64,000 nt of DNA, taken from NCBI RefSeq assembly GCF_032854445.1, contig NC_088304.1, positions 27,163,732 to 27,227,731 of the forward strand. The letters run 5' to 3'. The notes under the pieces were generated by a model. That model worked only from the letters and a program-made list of their open reading frames with translations. It was not told where the DNA came from and did not search any database. Position 1 is the first letter of the stretch. Each line of letters starts with the position of its first letter. Position numbers and translations under genes: made by a program. This DNA comes from Liolophura sinensis. Its lineage: Eukaryota > Mollusca > Polyplacophora > Chitonida > Chitonidae. Below are positions 35,501 through 44,450 of this stretch, in pieces.

Positions 35501-38500
35501 TTGTGTGACTATAACAGGATATCCTCTTACTGTAGCAAGACATTCTGATTCTGTAGCGGGATATTCTGTTACTGTAGCAGGATATTATGTTACTGTAGCA
35601 GGATTATCTGTTACTGAAGCAGGATATTCCGTAGCTGCAGCAGGATATTCTGTTTTTGTAGCAGGATATTCTGTTTTTGTAGCAGGATATTCTGTTGTGA
35701 TTGTAGGATATTCTATTGTTGTAGCAGTATATTCTGTTTTTGTAGGAGGATATTTTGTTTTTGTAGGGGGTATTCTATTACTGCAGCAAGATATTCTGTG
35801 AGATTCTGTTACTGCGGCAGGATATTCTTTGACTGTAGCAGGATATTCTTTGACTGTAGCAAGATAGTCTGTCACTGTAACGGGATATCCTGTCGTTGCA
35901 GCAGATTTTTTCTATATAATACAACGCATATATTGTATTAATTCAAAAGACGTATTATTCTAGGCAGAATATTATGTTACAATGACGGAATGCATTTTAG
36001 CATAATTCAGACGAAAGACTGTGTTAAAAGCAAAATACTATTGTTTTTGGGTGTACCTCATATCACACATATCATTAAGGAGGTATAAATTATTTTGAAA
36101 AGTTTATGTATGGAGGGAATCAAGTGCGTTTTACAATAAATCTTCAGTTGTAGTTCTGTTCATTTTGTAACAATAGAGTGTTACGATTTTTACAGGCGGT
36201 ATATCCCCAACACACCCAGCTCTTCACGTGGGTTATGGATGTACATCACAATTCGACTATTTTACAGGCTATATAGATGAGGTAAGTCGCCAAGCATTTG
36301 TCAGACTCTACAACTCTTTTATATTTAACCAGCATGAGTTAGCTTTGAGTGCATTGTGGTGTTATTTATTTGATTTTTCGACACTGGGTTGAATATATTA
36401 CCTCTTGACGAGCAGATAAAACGTATGGATGTCTGTCTCTTTGTTCAGACTAGTTTTATCGTTATAATATGCACGTGTCTATACTGTTTTGATGCCAAAA
36501 ACAGGCAGTTGTGTGACTAGTCCCCTCTTGTACATTTATGCGCGAGGTGTTGAACTTCCAAATGAACACTGATCTAACATAGGTATGCCATGATGTTTAA
36601 AGAAGAAGTTAATCAAAAATGTTAGGAGTACACATATTCCCTTTTGCAAATAATTAATGTATTTATTTATTTATTTAATCGTGGGAGGAAACCGGACAGA
36701 AAAGAAATTAAATGTTAACCCATGCATATAACTTTATAACAAGTGCCCGTGGTTTACATGCATGTAGCTATTCTCAGGCATCGTGATATTCAGAGCTTCA
36801 GATATAACGCAGAGCGGAGTCTTTATGAAGACATTTGACCTCTGCGTAATTTAACTCCATTGTGTTCCAACCTCGCTTCTTTCTCTTCCCTCTGGCTAAT
36901 ATGCTATATTTAGTGACGAGCTCAAAATAACTTTCTCCGTCACATTCTACCTTAATCATATTATCTCTGCGTCATTGTCTCTAGACGAACATAGCTCCGT
37001 ACTTGTGTTATAAACAGTCATCCAAATCCCCTTAATTTGTTGTAGCATATATTATCATCACAAGGATTCCTGTAAATTTATTGTCACGGTGATCTCGCAA
37101 TTAAAAGTTAATTGGAAAACTATGTTCACCGCCTAGTCTGTAGTCCTGTTAACGTTTAGTAGCCTTCAGATGTCTAATTATTTACAGCCTACCTTTTGTA
37201 CGCAAAAGATTTGAACTGGTGCAAAGGTAACCTGGAATGCCATGGTTTCTATATAGCTGCCACGATTCAAATACATCATGAGTCATATCACCATATCTAG
37301 GTTATACGAACACAACTCCCATTGGTTGGTCTTCCTCTTTTACGTCAGAAAGTCTATCAGGCACCTGTCAAGGCGAGCTGGTTTTAGCCAGTCTCTGCCA
37401 TTTTGCTCACACTCATAATCCAGACCACAGAGTTCAGTAACGAAAACCTGGTGTGTGCTTAACATATTAACTAGCGTGATACACTATTTTCACTGATTTC
37501 CTTCATTCGCCTAGAACACACCCTGCATCTTTCCAACATCATTTAAAACTCTTGACTGCTTCTCTTTGAAGTGTGAAGTTCGTACGTTACATACTTAAAT
37601 AGTTTTTTGGTTCTTTTTTCTTTGTTTGTTGTTTTTTTTTTTTGGGGGGGGGGGGAGAGTGGGGTTGTGATTGGCGTTGTCATTATTGCCCTAAAACTTC
37701 TACTTTGGTTGACGGCTGATATACGAATATCTGCGTTGAGGCCTGGATTCGACAGAAACACAACAGATTGATCGACACTTGTGAAGCTATATGTATCATT
37801 CAATGGCATCTCCTTATGCACATAATATTTAAGTTATAACAAAAATGCGCTAAACTTCAGTGATAGGAGTGATGAAGGCAGTAGGTAAAATCCACGGCTC
37901 CAACAAAGGACTAGCGTGATGATTCTATATTTTGTTTTATTAAACCATCTTCAGTGAGGCAAAGTCGGTTCAGTTAACTGTAAACGACAGATACAATAAG
38001 CCGTGTTCGTCGTTTCTCAAAGTTCTCTAATCTACTACACGTGTGTCATGCCCTTCAATGAGAATTACAGTATAATTGAGCACTGCTTAATTACACTGTG
38101 CGACGTCGGCCGTCTTATCTCTCTCTAGATCTCTTTCTGCCTTTACAACCCGGGTACAACCAGAGTGCACTTTCTATAAGCCATTTATTCTCCTTTAGTA
38201 TCTCACACATGTTAAATATGATCTGCTAAACAGTTAATTGTGAATTTGAACAACTGGGTATACAAATGTACGTTCCGCCATCCAAAACGTCGCATATTTA
38301 TATGCTGGCCGTTGCACTTGCTTGGTATGTATTTGGAAACTCATGTATAACTTGGGTTTTTCGATTTTTTTGGAACACAAAATTGTAAAACGCTTTTCCA
38401 TGAACGTAAAAGACGGGGATCTGTTAAACAGGTTTTTTTTTAATCGGAACGAATTATTATATAAACAATATTTTCACTACGAGAAAACGTCGCATTATTT

Positions 38501-39252
38501 TGCGCCGGCCACTGTGTAAGGTGTAGTTGTGGAAATTCTTACGCAACCAAGTACTAGTACACAAATGTGCTTTCTATCATTTGAAGAAAGGGAGTCTGTT
38601 AAAAAGCAAAGTTTGTACGAATTATTATTTAAACATAAATTCCACCGTCAGGTAACATGTCATATTTATATTCCGATAATTGTTACTTAGTTACTGAAAA
38701 TTTACGACATTTTGAAAATTTGCTTTAAAAACAGCGATTATACGCCATATAATCAATGGATTCGACTGGTGCACTGCGTGCCGACAGCCTTCATCTATAT
38801 ATTTTTGTTTAACATTTAATTTTGGAAGGAAAGAGGAGCCGAAAATACAATACACATGTGAATGTGGGGGGCTCATTTCATTTTTAATTATATCTTGCCA
38901 ACTGGTTTAACAGCATTTTGAAATGAGACGAAATGCCCAGACAGGACACGATCAGTATAAAATATTCCAAAACTATAAAACTTTGCGTGTGTTATGTTGC
39001 TGTCAACCGGAGCTTCACTCTCATATGTTTGATGTACAAGATGGAATAGCTTACCAAACATGAACACGTATTTAATTAACTTCAGACATCAGGTGTTTTG
39101 GCATACTAATTGTTTACTGTGTGTTGTATTTCCTTTTGCATAAACTAGTGAATTAATTTCAGGAGACATTGCTTTAAAGGGTTTGATTATACCTTTAACC
39201 AAATGCATTTTTTTTTCGCTTTCAGCTTTACGTGTATTTGTGTGCTCCGTGA
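11952..39252 (+). CDS. Gene A: giant secreted PIF-like matrix protein with His-rich repeats (11 exons, spliced)
   Basis: Coding exons read from splice signals: 11952-12036, 15738-26652, 27885-28445, 29395-29586, 29778-29978, 30832-31074, 31892-31999, 34111-34505, 34885-34975, 36196-36281, 39226-39252. Phases join at every junction. The sum is divisible by three once one A is removed from the A8 run at 19737-19744, giving about 4,300 aa. Domain order: signal peptide (1-21), giant exon with His-rich 19-residue repeats (29-3666), Pro/Arg-rich segment (3667-3853), CBM14 (3854-3917), CBM14 (3918-3984), Cys4 module (3985-4065), acidic/Asn-rich linker (4066-4101), PIF-type LamG-like domain (4102-4300). 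Known for the family: PIF and BMSP proteins combine VWA, CBM14 and LamG domains and sit in the chitin framework of mollusc shells. Gene A has no VWA exon. Role as extracellular chitin-bound matrix protein is inferred. High confidence in the gene, moderate in each small exon. Confidence 0.88.
13764..14000 (-). mobile_element. SINE A, near full length, reverse, in gene A intron 1
   Basis: Read on the minus strand it has the head ggcctccgttaccgaggtgg, a ttcaagtct B box, the body and a caaacaaat tail. It contains an apparent small open frame that is only the element. Confidence 0.8.
15260..15545 (+). repeat. Irregular tagcgaac / gacgct-rich segment in gene A intron 1
   Basis: The words ctttgtagcgaacgtaacta and gtttgtagcgaacgcaacta recur about 80 bp apart among many gacgct and agcgacg words. 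It is locally GC-richer than its surroundings. It lies 190 bp before the giant exon. Confidence 0.45.
15738..26652 (+). CDS. Gene A exon 2: giant exon coding the His-rich 19-residue repeat array
   Basis: A 10,915-bp exon, acceptor tttttgtag at 15737, donor caag|gtgaac at 26653, phase 1 at both ends. About 84 codons precede the first internal Met (15989) and are open in the same frame: a basic, aromatic region with GPDGTRLYPSANLPNSY. Next comes a Ser/Thr/Gln-rich non-repetitive stretch to about 17330, then roughly 150 units of 57 bp (STHGTGPEQHAPGHTAGQE and variants) to about 26150, then three 31-residue repeats beginning QGSANPTQVE (26274-26552). Each 19-residue unit carries His at positions 3, 10 and 14 and Glu at 8 and 19. 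The frame is broken once, by an A8 tract (19737-19744) where the sister unit has A7. The array is likely disordered and secreted; metal or pH response is inferred from His spacing only. Confidence 0.88.
17331..26150 (+). repeat. 57-bp coding tandem repeat array (gene A)
   Basis: The repeat unit is 57 bp, in frame. Zone 1 (about 17520-19250) carries HTSGHIAEKETTHGTGPDQ and HTSGHTAGQETTHGTGPEQ types, often alternating. Zone 2 (about 19400-24500) is dominated by HAPGHTAGQESTHGTGPEQ, with interspersed GIHPEQNAPGHTVGQ units. Zone 3 (about 25290-26110) has HVPGHTGGQGSTHATGSEQ and ITGPEQYASGHTAGQG types. Zone borders are approximate. Zonal subtypes and larger duplicated blocks indicate growth by unequal exchange. 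Confidence 0.9.
19737..19744 (+). other. A8 homopolymer that breaks the gene A reading frame
   Basis: The word ggccaaaaaaaacacacatgg contains eight A; the same motif at about 19905-19920 contains seven and reads GQKNTHGT. With eight A the frame becomes GQKKHTWNW and stops at 19790-19792. All 12.9 kb of other coding sequence is intact and the repeat frame resumes exactly, so a base-calling error or a recent one-base allele is the simplest reading. Confidence 0.9.
26274..26552 (+). repeat. Three tandem 93-bp (31-residue) coding repeats at the end of gene A exon 2
   Basis: Units begin QGSANPLQVE, QGSANPTQVE and QGSANPTQVE, and each contains a VEQQ or AEQQ word and an FP-T/S/L end. They are unrelated to the 19-residue array and more acidic, with Glu but no His. 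They probably form a spacer between the His-rich array and the Pro-rich exon. Confidence 0.8.
27885..28445 (+). CDS. Gene A exon 3: proline/arginine-rich linker
   Basis: A 561-bp exon, acceptor ctcttcttcag at 27884, donor ccatacc|gtaagt at 28446, phase 1 at both ends and in frame with its neighbours (frame set by G+gc). It encodes 187 residues rich in Pro, Ala, Lys and Arg, with a basic patch RQRKRPAPRRRPVPRARPP and PxxP runs such as PPPQPPAAPAKPAFQPPP. No cysteine and no known fold. It behaves as a flexible basic linker between the repeat array and the chitin-binding modules. Gene B has no counterpart. The basic patch resembles a processing site, but proline follows most basic residues, so furin-type cleavage is doubtful. 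Confidence 0.8.
28741..28866 (-). mobile_element. SINE A, head-less, reverse, in gene A intron 3
   Basis: The reversed tail tttatttaattggtgtttta is followed by the reversed body to accatccgcaggttgc. Confidence 0.8.
29199..29207 (+). CDS. Candidate 9-bp microexon of gene A
   Basis: The sequence cttctacag|gtgatacag|gtaatg gives an acceptor and a donor around nine bases in the correct 1-1 phase. Including it changes the junction from Y-H-P-C to Y-R-D-T-D-P-C. That restores the Asp-Pro-Cys start shared by the other three CBM14 modules of genes A and B. Without it the frame is still open. This is inference from splice consensus and conservation. Confidence 0.4.
29395..29586 (+). CDS. Gene A exon 4: chitin-binding peritrophin-A module 1 (CBM14)
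   Basis: A 192-bp phase 1-1 exon, acceptor atctttgcag, donor gatgccg|gtaaga. It encodes a 64-residue module with cysteines in PCDRC, SDCQLYYQC, RSC, LTC and VQC. Spacing C-x14-C-x5-C-x13-C-x12-C-x7-C fits peritrophin-A chitin-binding domains, plus one extra N-terminal Cys. The aromatic YYQC and QFWD words are where the family binds chitin. It matches gene B exon 4 in length, phase and the NGIGYN word. Confidence 0.9.
29778..29978 (+). CDS. Gene A exon 5: chitin-binding module 2 (CBM14-like, 8 Cys)
   Basis: A 201-bp phase 1-1 exon, acceptor cttcttttcag, donor gccac|gtaagt. The module begins DPCLD and carries ENCIIYWQC, VVCCHPG, GVGCTYSHTC and ESC, a CBM14-like fold with an adjacent Cys pair and eight cysteines. 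It ends in a short Pro-rich tail. The cysteine order is identical to gene B exon 5 (GNCNAYWRC, TECCAVG, GQGC). Confidence 0.88.
30832..31074 (+). CDS. Gene A exon 6: four-cysteine module and Pro/Arg tail
   Basis: A 243-bp phase 1-1 exon, acceptor tttcatttccag, donor ctgaag|gtatgt. It encodes RCNKVAYSGD, a central RYCSRG and ETCSC, then a tail of Arg-Pro-rich sequence (RPRPYRILRPPPPKIPVR). CNK...C...ETCSC is repeated in gene B exon 6 and precedes the LamG-like domain in both. It looks like a truncated CBM14 relative, but I assign no separate function. Confidence 0.82.
31580..31714 (+). mobile_element. 5'-truncated SINE A in gene A intron 6 with 13-bp target-site duplication
   Basis: The body runs from tgcggatggtcgtggg to the (aaat)n tail. 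The duplication tctaaatctattg is at 31567-31579 and 31715-31727. It lies between exons 6 and 7 and does not touch the splice sites. Confidence 0.88.
31892..31999 (+). CDS. Gene A exon 7: short Asn/Glu-rich linker (tentative)
   Basis: A 108-bp open segment with acceptor acttcgttaag and donor atga|gtatgt, phase 1 at both ends, so it can be included or skipped without shifting frame. It encodes 36 polar residues, including HEPDPNNESNGEQNIQENAQ. No counterpart was found in gene B. The acceptor is weaker than the others, so it may be alternatively spliced. Confidence 0.6.
   Translation: MLMNQIRTTRVTGNKTSRRTHNWNRRRFYIRRVLL
32000..34110 (+). other. Gene A intron 7
   Basis: A 2.1-kb intron. It holds a (TG)n tract running into a long G run at about 32533-32577, and AT-rich sequence. 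No coding exon with splice support was seen between 32000 and 34110. Confidence 0.65.
32533..32577 (+). repeat. (TG)n followed by a long G run
   Basis: tgtgtgtg repeats run directly into more than 20 G in gene A intron 7. Such a tract is prone to slippage and base-calling error. Confidence 0.8.
34111..34505 (+). CDS. Gene A exon 8: LamG-like domain, first part
   Basis: A 395-bp exon, acceptor ttaacttgcag, donor aaacac|gtaagt, entering in phase 1 and leaving in phase 0. It encodes VCRPSLYLPFDYD, GGGAAFFSGAARVSIW, QIKFRYREVK and GLVTNSDCQD, the beta-sandwich strands of the PIF-type laminin-G/concanavalin-like domain. Gene B exon 7 is closely similar (YLPFDND, FRYREAK, LVTNADC). Confidence 0.9.
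34885..34975 (+). CDS. Gene A exon 9: LamG-like domain, second part
   Basis: A 91-bp exon, acceptor ccacatcgcag, donor tatcg|gtgaga, phase 0 to 1. It encodes WKDVEFTSDG and LSLTVNGEGVSTDLI. The word W-x-x-V-E-F/Y then L-T-V-N-G-E is the typical mid-LamG strand pair, and the same-length exon of gene B reads WKMVEYRYNG and LTVNGEV. Confidence 0.88.
35311..35906 (+). repeat. 21-bp minisatellite in gene A intron 9
   Basis: About 28 units of gttgttgtagcaggatattct with the variants gttactgtagcagg and gtttttgtagcagg. It is open in several frames on both strands because the unit is 21 bp, but no splice or start evidence supports coding. Confidence 0.85.
36196..36281 (+). CDS. Gene A exon 10: LamG-like domain, third part
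   Basis: An 86-bp exon, acceptor atttttacag, donor gatgag|gtaagt, phase 1 to 0. It encodes GGISPTHPALHVGYGC and FDYFTGYIDE. The G-Y-I-D-E ending is the last conserved LamG strand and is identical in gene B exon 9. Confidence 0.88.
36282..39225 (+). other. Gene A intron 10
   Basis: A 2.9-kb intron before the final 9-codon exon. It holds a small family A SINE remnant in reverse (36661-36700), a diverged repeat at about 37500-37760 also found near 60795-61230, a G-run at 37645-37655, and three diverged copies of a 170-200-bp segment at about 38240-38690. Confidence 0.6.
38240..38690 (+). repeat. Three diverged copies of a 170-200-bp segment in gene A intron 10
   Basis: Related words recur at about 38287 (acgtcgcatatttatatgct), 38487 (acgtcgcattattttgcgcc) and 38657 (catgtcatatttatattccg), with acgaattattat at 38449 and 38619. 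Confidence 0.45.
39226..39252 (+). CDS. Gene A exon 11: terminal 8 codons and stop
   Basis: After a long pyrimidine tract (tttttttttcgctttcag) the frame reads LYVYLCAP and stop (TGA 39250-39252). Joined to exon 10 it gives YIDELYVYLCAP, the expected end of a PIF-type LamG domain, where the final Cys is conserved. Gene B ends the same way (VEVYFNCFPDET). Confidence 0.85.
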   Translation, partial: LYVYLCAP

Positions 39253-39664
39253 TAATTAAGTGCGTATGGACCGATTAGATTTGCTTGTGCAAAACGCCAT
39301 TGCGGACAGTCTGCCATGGACTGCAAAAGAGAACCCCGTGTATCCAGAAGACAGCAACAAGGAGTGCCTCTTTACGTAACCTACAAGACGTGACCTTCGT
39401 TCACATACCTGTCATGGCATCCGTCAAAGAGCTTGTGACACATGGACCCGGAGTAAATATTTCGACAGCATCCTGATACGACATTTTTTTTACAATCTTT
39501 TTTACAAAAGTTTGCTCGGTGAACTTTTGATTGTGAGCTACATTATAAGGCCCAAGTCGTTCATTTCGCCGGATTTTACCAGTTCGTATAGCGTATATAT
39601 GTATATTATTTGTGAGACAGGCTATATCAGCGGGTTGCTGTTAAAATATTTACGGTTAAACAAT

Positions 39665-39670
39665 AATAAA
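39665..39670 (+). terminator. Candidate polyadenylation signal of gene A
   Basis: This is the first AATAAA after the gene A stop, 413 bp downstream. It gives a plausible 3' UTR, but no transcript evidence is available here. Confidence 0.35.
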
Positions 39671-40344
39671 TTTGGTTTTATCTGATAATTTATTCATTTG
39701 TGTTTTTACCAGCTGTTGATTTTATGACTAAACTGCCTGGTTGGTTTGATTTATTTATTTCGTTGTTGTTTACGGCCATCCTCAGAAACTTTTCACCAAT
39801 ACCACGGGGCCAGCTTAATGAGTCGCGGAGACCACCAGCTCCTTGTTATCAAGTCAATAAAACAGTGAGAGCAAATCAGGGGAGTCTACAAATTCCATTC
39901 CAATAGACGGGTTTGAAACCGCGACACGTGTGTAATTTGTAGACAAACAGCTTTAGCCTACTCACCGGATTACAGGTTAACGCCCTACTATGAAATTATT
40001 TATAAGTTTCAGTGGTTTGATAGTAATCCATCTCGCACAACTACAAACTTGAGTACTTCACATTTCATTAACGAATTTACACTGACACTTTATTTGTTGT
40101 ATTGAAATGAAAATTGGAAGCTTGATTCAGTGTGGATAGTTCAGACTCTGTAATTCATAGATAAAATTGACAGAATGATTTACAGATTGTTGTAAACGAG
40201 AAACAACCCAGACTTGATTGACGCTTCAGCCCTTACTCAAAAATATTTCACATATGCATTGGCGGAGAGGTTCACCGGGAAACCCGAATAACAACAGGCC
40301 CTATCCTAGTTACCAACGAACTTAAACATTATTGTCAACATAGA

Positions 40345-40445
40345 AATTCATTTATTTCATTGATGTTTTACGCCTTACTCAAGAGTAGTTCACTTATACG
40401 ACGGCGGCTATCATTGCAGTGGTAGGAAACCGGGCTCAGCACAAG
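40345..40445 (-). mobile_element. SINE A 3' part, reverse
   Basis: attgatgttttacgccttac and acttatacgacggcggct match the reversed tail and body; the rest is lost. Two more degraded reverse pieces lie at 39742-39835 and 40220-40292. Confidence 0.6.
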
Positions 40446-41504
40446 GAAATCGTTAGTGGAGCTAAACATATTGCTTCGAAAGTATTTGCTTAGTGCCAAA
40501 TAAAAGAGAGAAATATTGTTGCTTTCTTTTAAACAAAGCACTACTTTCTGTCCGTTGATATGATTTTGGGTCCCATATGGACATTCTATGTGGCCTTGCG
40601 TCAGAGGCGTGCTTTACGTTATTGCCCACTCTCTATGTCTATCTTTTGCATCCATTTGCATGCCAGTTAACGAAAGAAACAACACATTTCGCCATCATCA
40701 AACACAAATATGTATGTAATGTGAGGCCAAAGTGATGTTATTTATTTGAACTAATGCAGAATATTAGACAAGAGCACGTGAAGTGAAACCAGAGCAACGT
40801 CGTTGATTTGGTAGGTGGCAAATAGTCACACGTAACAGGTGAGTCAGTTTACCTCAGTCAGGGTTTTATTTTAACTGTGCATGTAAATACTTAAACAATA
40901 GTAGCTTATGTACCCCCTAAAACCGTGATTCGAGCAGAATTCGGGAAAAATGCAATTTCAATAGCAATTTCGTTTACTCAAAACTGTTGTAAAATATAAT
41001 AAACAATCATATGAAAACGATGTAAAAATGAGACCAGGCCACGGCATGCGTAATCCCCCAAAAGAATCCTGGTTTATTCAGGAATACAATATATAAAACA
41101 AACCAAAGAGGGTAAAACCAAAGCATCGACGACAATATGTTAGCGGGAAATAATCCACATGGCGTAAATGGCTTTCGCCTGCTTCTCATAGAATAAATTT
41201 AGATTAATTAAACTAAAGTATAGACCCGAGAGATGCACGTTTTAACAATTAACACCACCGCATTTTTTTTAACAGAACTTTGCGTAAGCCATGGTCCAAG
41301 AGGGCTTATAATTTGATACTGTTTAAGCATTTACATGTATCCTAACAAGTGGCCTCTTGTACCGGTTACGTGTTAACATTTGCTGAGCACCACACTGCTG
41401 TCGCTGTTCCGGTTTTACTTGTAACCTGTAAGTCTTTTATCACATTATGTACAAAATCAGCATGCAGAACACAGTGCCCTTTGACGACAAGGCGCAGCAT
41501 GATC

Positions 41505-41985
41505 ATTGTGTTAGCGTGATCACTGACTGAGTTGCATGGGGAATATTTTGTAGCGTGATCACTGACTGAGTTGCATGGGGAATATTTTGTAGCGTGATCA
41601 CTGACTGAGTTCCATGGGGAATATTTTGTAGCGTGATCATTGACTGTATTGTGTACTCAATGTTGTGTGGTGTGATCACTTACTGTGTTGTGTACCGAGT
41701 GTTGTGTAGCGTGATCACAGGCTGAGTTGGATAGGGAATGTTGCGTAGCGTGATCACTGACTAAGTTCCGTACGGAATGTTGTGTAGCGTGATCACCGAC
41801 TGGGTGTAGGGAATGTTGTGTAGCGTAATCACGAACTGAGCACCGTACGGATGTTGTGTAGCGTGATAACGGACTGAGTTCCGTACGGATGGTGTGTAGC
41901 GTGATCACGGACTGAGTTCCGTACGGATGTTGTGTATCGTGATCTCGGACTGAGTACCGTACGGATGCTGTGTATTGTGATACCT
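41505..41985 (+). repeat. 39-bp tandem array in the intergenic spacer
   Basis: Roughly 12 units. The early copies read gtagcgtgatcactgactga, then a gttgcatggggaatatttt end. Later units carry gttccgtacggatgttgt. Each unit contains the palindrome gtgatcac, and many also ccgtacgg. Confidence 0.85.
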
Positions 41986-43763
41986 AAACATACATACAGG
42001 TAGAGAGACATTCCTTTGTATTCAGATACCCAGTAAATTAACTTCAAGAATAAACTTTTCCTTCATGGCTGGGCACTCTCTCAAAACATTTACATATGTC
42101 AGTGTGTTGCGCGTTTCATCCATCGTCGCTTAACTTTGCATTTGTACAATCGATACGCTCAGGCACGTACCGGTAATCCACAAAGTTGCTCTATTTTGTG
42201 TATTGTCTATAGTCTGCTTCAGTTTACGCCTGTCCGTATTTCTTTAGATGCTAAATAAAGGCTCGATATTAACTCGCCTGGAAAGTCAACTATTTGGTGG
42301 CCACTGAAGTATGTCGAAGACACCAGACATGACACCCCACCCAGTCACATTATACTGACACCGGGTCAATGAGTCTTGTTTTCTGTCTGTAACCTATCAG
42401 TGATGAGCGCAAAGCGAAGCATTAGGGAGCCATTTGCGAAGTCTTTGACAATATATCACCCGACCGGGGTTTTACCCCAGGTCTCCAAATGTGTCCAGAA
42501 ATTTGACTGCATCGTTATGAGATAAATACGGGTGATATACAAATGGACAATTGCCTTCGAGAAATACCATCTGGGATGACAGCAATGCACGTATTGCACA
42601 GTCATTATGTAAGTTTTATTCATATATTCTCGCTTTACCAACCATTCCTCCTGATTTCTTTCTTGAGTCATAATTACAAACGCCTGTCCAACACACGACT
42701 ATCTTTATTCCGTTACCTGAACTTAATGGGTATTTTACATGACCCGGAAAGCGTTATTCGGGCAAAGGGGCCGGGGCGTAGCTCAGTGGTTATGTGTGCG
42801 ACTATTTTTCAACATTTTCAAGACTTCTCCGACCACATCATTTGTACAGGGTTTGAACGTGACAATTAGATGTCGACCGCCGTCAGTGAGTTGTTCACAC
42901 AGCCTTACACCCGTAGAATACCAATCCAGATCAAATCTGTACGTGGCCCTTGGGAAAGTCCCTCAGTAACTCGCCATTTTGGTACCCATAAGCAGTCACT
43001 CATGCTGCTGGAATTGCTTGCGCAGTCTAACGTGGCGTGCGTACCTGCATATCGGGTTTTATCCACCGACAAAATGACCGCCATCGCATAAGTGAAAAAT
43101 TCTCCAGAGTAAGTGAAAAAGTTTTCTGGAGGTTAAAAAGTCTTAAGTCATTGAAAACTTCTTCAATAAGTGCAAAAATTCTTCAGAAAGTAAAAAATTC
43201 TTCGATCATTTACATCAGATATCTGTAAATACACTTACAACCTTATTTAACGGCTGCTGTTCAAGGCATAATTACGCAAACTAATTTAAACTTGACATTT
43301 CTTCGAAATGATTTTAATTATGTCCTCCTAAAATAAGATTCTGAAGGGGACCTGAATATATGAGATAGCTGTATACCACGTTTAGTATCCGAAAGTTTGA
43401 AGATCGATGATATTTTCTCAAAATATGTGAAGATGAACACACCTAGTGTGTTAGTTACACACACAATGCGTGGCCACTAATTTACGGTTGCTTTGGGAAG
43501 GAAAGCATTGTTGCATTTGTTTGTCAAACATAATATTCAGTGTCATTCCAAAATAAGTTACGACCATTGAAATGAAACAGGTTTCTGAAGGACATGCTGT
43601 AATGTATGGGATGCTTGGAAGGCAGTTTTTGTGTTCGAGAGCCAATGACTGCTGGAGCACTCCATCAACATGGCGAATCGTGTCACGATTCTGGAGAACT
43701 ACGCTGTTCGACGTGACAAACACAACGCCAGTAAAAAGCAAACAGTTTTTCGATACACCAAGA

Positions 43764-43769
43764 TTTATT
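43764..43769 (-). terminator. Candidate polyadenylation signal of gene B
   Basis: tttatt on the plus strand (AATAAA on the coding strand), about 640 bp past the stop. It is the first canonical hexamer in that direction. Weak support. Confidence 0.25.
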
Positions 43770-44411
43770 AGACAGAATAGGTATACAAGTGATCATTATA
43801 ACCAAATATATATAAAAAGCCTGCAACACATAGGCCACACGTGACCACATAATCACATACCATGCCCCGGTGAAGTAAATATAAAATTGTTGGAAAACTT
43901 TTCAACCGATCAAAAAATTTATGGAATGTTTTTCTCCAACGCCAAGAACTAAACGTTATTGTTCAATCACATACGAGCCTTAGCTGACAGATTGTGTTTA
44001 TAGTAGCTCTTGAGTTGTCACTAGAATGTCATTCCCTGAATGTAATTAAAGGCGAATGTTTGGTTTTCCTTGCAAATGCAGTCGGTTGCTTCCTAAAAAT
44101 GGACATTGGTCGTTTTAATATAAACACTTGTTAATAGCAATAATCCGTTACAAAAATAACTGTACAGACCTTAGAAAACTTTCAAAATAAACAAGGCAAA
44201 ATTAAGACAGAGAAATTGAGGTTCGCATTTTAAATCCGGTCTACTTCATATCCAAACATCACATCTGCGAATAGGCCTTGTTTCGTAATTATTAAAATCA
44301 AAATTCACCAAATACTGTTTCCGGTCTCGGGGGTGCAATTATCCTTGAAGTCGGAAACACAGGTTGTAGAATCTGTGATGTGGTTATCCTACCCTATTGC
44401 TACAGCCAAGA

Positions 44412-44450
44412 TCATGTCTCGTCCGGGAAGCAGTTAAAGTAAACCTCCAC
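44412..44450 (-). CDS. Gene B exon 10: terminal 12 codons and stop
   Basis: After the acceptor tcattccag the frame reads VEVYFNCFPDET and TGA (44412-44414 on the plus strand as tca). This completes YIDEVEVYFNC, the LamG end. Confidence 0.88.
   Translation of the reverse strand: MEVYFNCFPDET

Larger units (their letters stand above)
39253..44411. other. Spacer between the convergent 3' ends of genes A and B
   Basis: It holds the two 3' UTRs, reverse SINE A remnants (39742-39835, 40220-40292, 40345-40445), the 39-bp tandem array at 41505-41985, a reverse SINE B fragment (42316-42385) and a diverged SINE-like stretch with a tRNA-like head (42772-43125). A short segment at 40789-40845 (gcaaatagtcacacgtaaca) resembles one at 2306-2355 and suggests another dispersed repeat. 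No coding gene was recognised. Confidence 0.6.

Noticed and set aside
35262-35875. ORFs of 93-102 codons on both strands
   Set aside because: Products of the 21-bp minisatellite within an intron.
42772-43125. Independent tRNA or gene in the spacer
   Set aside because: It looks like a decayed SINE A with an altered tRNA-like head (cgtagctcagtggtta). Identity is too low to list as a separate element.
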